A DNA stretch of 7,226 bases, from assembly GCA_020050375.1 (NCBI GenBank), contig JAGVKR010000807.1:1-7226 (forward strand). The letters are read 5' to 3'. A model generated the notes under the pieces. It saw only the letters and a program-made list of their open reading frames with translations, was not told the DNA's origin and searched no databases. Shown one piece after another: positions 5,512 through 7,226 of the stretch. Position numbers and translations under genes: made by a program. Origin of the DNA: Planctomycetales bacterium. GTDB taxonomy: Bacteria; Planctomycetota; Planctomycetia; Planctomycetales; Planctomycetaceae. Each line of letters starts with the position of its first letter. Position 1 is the stretch's first letter.

Positions 5512-6201
5512 TCATACTTTCCTCGCCAGCACAATTTCCACGGGAACCCACATGTGGCCGATGTTCGAGTCTTCAACCTTGAAGCCACTCTGTTCGATCG
5601 CGCGGCGGGCAAAAATCGGGCGACAATCCATCAGATTGGGGAAGTGCTTGTGCGTCCACTCGTAGGCTTCGACCAGCAGGCTTTCCTTCCCCTCTTTCGA
5701 CACGCTGACGACCGCCAGCCGCCCGCCCGGCTTGAGAACCCGCCGGCATTCCGCCAGAACGAGGGGAATTTCAGGAACATCGAACAGTTCGAGCGTGAAG
5801 CTGGAGAACACGGCGTCGAGGCTCGCATCGGGAAGCGGCAGCTTCGTCGCATCGGCACAGAACAGCTCGACCCGGTCGGCGAGATTCTGCTTCGCCAGAT
5901 TCTGCCGAGCCAGCTCGACCATCTTGTCGGAGAGGTCGATCCCATACGCACGGCCGGCAACCCCGACCGCTTTGGCCAGGTCGACCAGGCAATGCCCGGT
6001 TCCGAAGCCGATTTCGAGAACGCGCTCGCCTGGCTTCGCCGCCAGCTTCTGCAACCCCTGGTGCTTGAGCGGCCCTTCGGTCTGCTCCGAGAGCAGATCG
6101 TAAACGTGCGCGATCTTGTCGTAGAAGGCCCGCGTCTCGGCCTTGGTGGTCAGCACACGCAAAACGCCCGGCTCGGCGTTCGTGGAATCGGGGACCGGCA
6201 T
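5512..6201 (-). CDS. Class I SAM-dependent methyltransferase (UbiE/PmtA-like)
   Basis: A 229-residue cytoplasmic enzyme with a typical Rossmann methyltransferase core: motif I VLEIGFGTGH (61-70) for the SAM glycine loop, acidic D89 in GIDLSDKM (87-94) for the ribose hydroxyls, FCADATKLPLPDASLD (114-129) with D117 near the adenine, and LKPGGRLAVV (156-165) before strand 5. The N-terminal FYDKIAHVYDLLSE (26-39) resembles the start of UbiE/MenG quinone and phosphatidylethanolamine methyltransferases, and the C-terminus (residues 190-226) closes the fold normally, so the protein looks intact. The acceptor is unknown: lipid, quinone or small molecule are all possible. The ATG at 6201-6199 has GAGG 8 nt upstream. 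The gap to the permease before it is 185 nt, so it probably has its own promoter. Confidence 0.9.
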   Translation of the reverse strand: MPVPDSTNAEPGVLRVLTTKAETRAFYDKIAHVYDLLSEQTEGPLKHQGLQKLAAKPGERVLEIGFGTGHCLVDLAKAVGVAGRAYGIDLSDKMVELARQNLAKQNLADRVELFCADATKLPLPDASLDAVFSSFTLELFDVPEIPLVLAECRRVLKPGGRLAVVSVSKEGKESLLVEAYEWTHKHFPNLMDCRPIFARRAIEQSGFKVEDSNIGHMWVPVEIVLARKV

Positions 6202-6209
6202 GAAATGTA

Positions 6210-6213
6210 CCTC
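6210..6213 (-). promoter_or_regulatory. Ribosome-binding site for the methyltransferase
   Basis: On the minus strand GAGG (6213-6210) lies 8 nt before the ATG at 6201. Spacing and sequence are both good and support the chosen start. The upstream gap (6214-6304) contains no promoter I can defend. Confidence 0.6.
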
Positions 6214-6304
6214 GCAGATTCAAAGGGGTCGCGCATTTTGACATGCGTTGTGCGCAAGCTGATTCTATCAGGCGGGCAAGGAATCGTCTCTGGCGCTGCG
6301 TTGA

Positions 6305-6381
6305 CGCGAAGAGGCAAGCCCGGCGATACCGCAACTGTTGATCGCGAATCGACAGAGCAATGCCGGGCTTGCCTCTTCGCG
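6305..6381. repeat. 77-bp element with perfect 20-bp inverted arms
   Basis: The 20 bases at 6305-6324 and those at 6362-6381 are exact reverse complements (core GAGGCAAGCCCGGC / GCCGGGCTTGCCTC), with a 37-bp spacer at 6325-6361. On the minus strand the element starts 5 nt after the TAA of the permease (6389-6387). Transcribed, it would make a very stable stem that could protect or end the sugar-transport mRNA, but there is no T-tract beyond either arm. The flanks show no clear target-site duplication (only a possible 2-bp GA), so mobility is not shown. It may be a dispersed palindromic or MITE-like repeat. Confidence 0.8.
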
Positions 6382-6386
6382 GATCA

Positions 6387-7226
6387 TTACGACGCCAACC
6401 GGCGCTGTCGCACCTGATCGAGCGTGACGGCGGCGACGATGATCACGCCGAGGATCACGTCCTGCACCGGGTTATTGAGCCCCAGTTGCGTGCAACCGCT
6501 GGCGATGACCGCCATGATCGCGGCTCCCGTGAGAGTTCCCAGCACCGTCCCGCGACCGCCGCTCAGGCTGCCGCCGCCGATCACGACGGCGGCGATGATC
6601 CGCAATTCGAGCCCTGTGCCGGAAATGGGGTTGCCGGCCGAGAGCCGCGAGAATTGATACATGCCGGCGACGCCGACGAAGAAGCCAGCCAGCGTGTAGA
6701 GGGCGATCTTGTTGGCGGTGAGGTTGATTCCGCAGAGCCGCGCGGTGGATTCGTTCGATCCGAGGGCATAGACGTACCGCCCAAAAACGCTGTATCGCAA
6801 CACACCCGCCAGGACGATCGCCAGAAACAAGACCAGCCAGGCGCCGGTTGGCAGACCGAGCCACAGCGCGTCGTCGCGTGTGCTCAGCAGATCCTGCAAC
6901 CAGCGGGGAACCTGCTTTGCCAGGTCGGGACGGATCGTTGTTTCGTCTGCGATCTTTTTGGCGATCCCGAGATAGGCCGTCATCGTCCCCAGCGTCACAA
7001 TGAACGGAACGACGCGCAGCCAACTGACGAGCAGGCCGTTGACGAAACCCGCCAGGCAACCAGTCCCCAGACTGAGCGCAACGGCGATCGCCGGGTGCCA
7101 GTCGTGCTTGAGAAACCAGGCCAGCACCGTCGCACTCAAAGCGACCGCCGACCCGGCCGACAGATCGATCCCCCCGGAGATGATGACGATCGTCATGCCG
7201 AGGGCAGCAACGGCCAGATCGGAAGA
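6387..7226 (-). CDS. Sugar ABC transporter permease, RbsC/XylH type (5' end missing)
   Basis: The frame is open from the right edge to TAA at 6389-6387, giving 279 residues of an inner-membrane permease. The likely missing part is about 40-60 N-terminal residues with the first membrane span. Family hallmarks are [19 protein letters not shown] (8-26), [19 protein letters not shown] (72-90), the cytoplasmic coupling loop [12 protein letters not shown] (156-167, the EAA-like motif that contacts the ATPase), and [19 protein letters not shown] with GTVLGT (206-231). Hydrophobic spans alternate throughout, with a longer polar loop at about 91-125. The protein would form the channel of a CUT2-class monosaccharide importer with a periplasmic binding protein and an RbsA-type ATPase, which should be encoded just beyond the right edge. 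The sugar cannot be named from the permease alone. An ATG at 7196 is internal, since conserved family sequence continues upstream of it. Confidence 0.93.
   Translation of the reverse strand, partial: SSDLAVAALGMTIVIISGGIDLSAGSAVALSATVLAWFLKHDWHPAIAVALSLGTGCLAGFVNGLLVSWLRVVPFIVTLGTMTAYLGIAKKIADETTIRPDLAKQVPRWLQDLLSTRDDALWLGLPTGAWLVLFLAIVLAGVLRYSVFGRYVYALGSNESTARLCGINLTANKIALYTLAGFFVGVAGMYQFSRLSAGNPISGTGLELRIIAAVVIGGGSLSGGRGTVLGTLTGAAIMAVIASGCTQLGLNNPVQDVILGVIIVAAVTLDQVRQRRLAS

Noticed and set aside
6214..6304. A promoter for the methyltransferase in the gap after the permease
   Set aside because: TAGAAT and TTGCCC/TTGCGC-like boxes can be found, but none pair with a 16-18 nt spacing, so nothing defensible remains.
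6305..6381. The 20-bp inverted repeat as an insertion sequence
   Set aside because: The 37-bp spacer cannot encode a transposase and no clear target-site duplication flanks the arms. At most it is a non-autonomous element.
5554..6417. A 287-codon plus-strand frame opposite the methyltransferase
   Set aside because: It is antisense to a complete, motif-bearing methyltransferase and runs on into the 77-bp inverted-repeat element; no ribosome-binding site or domain is seen.

Overview
The window looks like chromosomal DNA from a planctomycete (class Planctomycetia). The evidence is gene content typical of that group: an Uma2-family PD-(D/E)XK protein, a membrane-anchored PQQ-type beta-propeller protein opening with an 'FPQFLGPDRTG'-like segment, a secreted alpha/beta hydrolase of the acetyl-esterase/dienelactone-hydrolase type, and a secreted protein of unknown function. 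Base composition is GC-rich, and the gaps between genes carry short palindromic, dispersed-looking repeats. The assignment comes from recognising these families by eye, not from a database search. I see no CRISPR array, rRNA, tRNA, insertion sequence or phage gene.

Layout. At the left edge, two very small minus-strand genes for single-span membrane proteins (1-95, cut by the window edge, and 98-259) lie 2 nt apart and resemble each other. A 168-bp divergent gap separates them from a plus-strand pair: a 74-residue putative lipoprotein (428-652) and a 333-residue exported protein (705-1706). The plus-strand pair meets a minus-strand run head-on, with stop codons that abut exactly at 1706/1707. 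In transcription order the minus-strand run is: a sugar ABC-transporter permease of the RbsC type (7226-6387, 5' end outside the window), a class I SAM-dependent methyltransferase (6201-5512), a secreted alpha/beta hydrolase (about 5335-4259), an Uma2-family protein (4203-3535) and a five-span membrane protein with a C-terminal beta-propeller (3524-1707).

How the genes work together. Only Uma2 and the propeller protein are clearly coupled, by a 10-nt gap. The permease is probably the last gene of a sugar-import operon whose other parts lie beyond the right edge. The methyltransferase, the hydrolase and the Uma2/propeller pair are co-directional, but repeat-filled gaps separate them and nothing shows that they share a pathway.

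The most notable structure is between genes. All three larger gaps in the minus-strand run carry repeats that begin at or within 5 nt of the upstream gene's stop codon. They are a 77-bp element with perfect 20-bp inverted arms after the permease; a composite of 7-bp tandem units, a C7/G7 hairpin and a 63-bp inverted-repeat block after the methyltransferase; and a perfect 7-bp-stem palindrome whose first base follows the hydrolase stop. The composite block runs into the hydrolase's 5' end, so the plausible start codon of that gene lies inside repeat sequence. I found no convincing new defence or enzymatic system; the repeat pattern and the uncharacterised membrane and secreted proteins are the leads.
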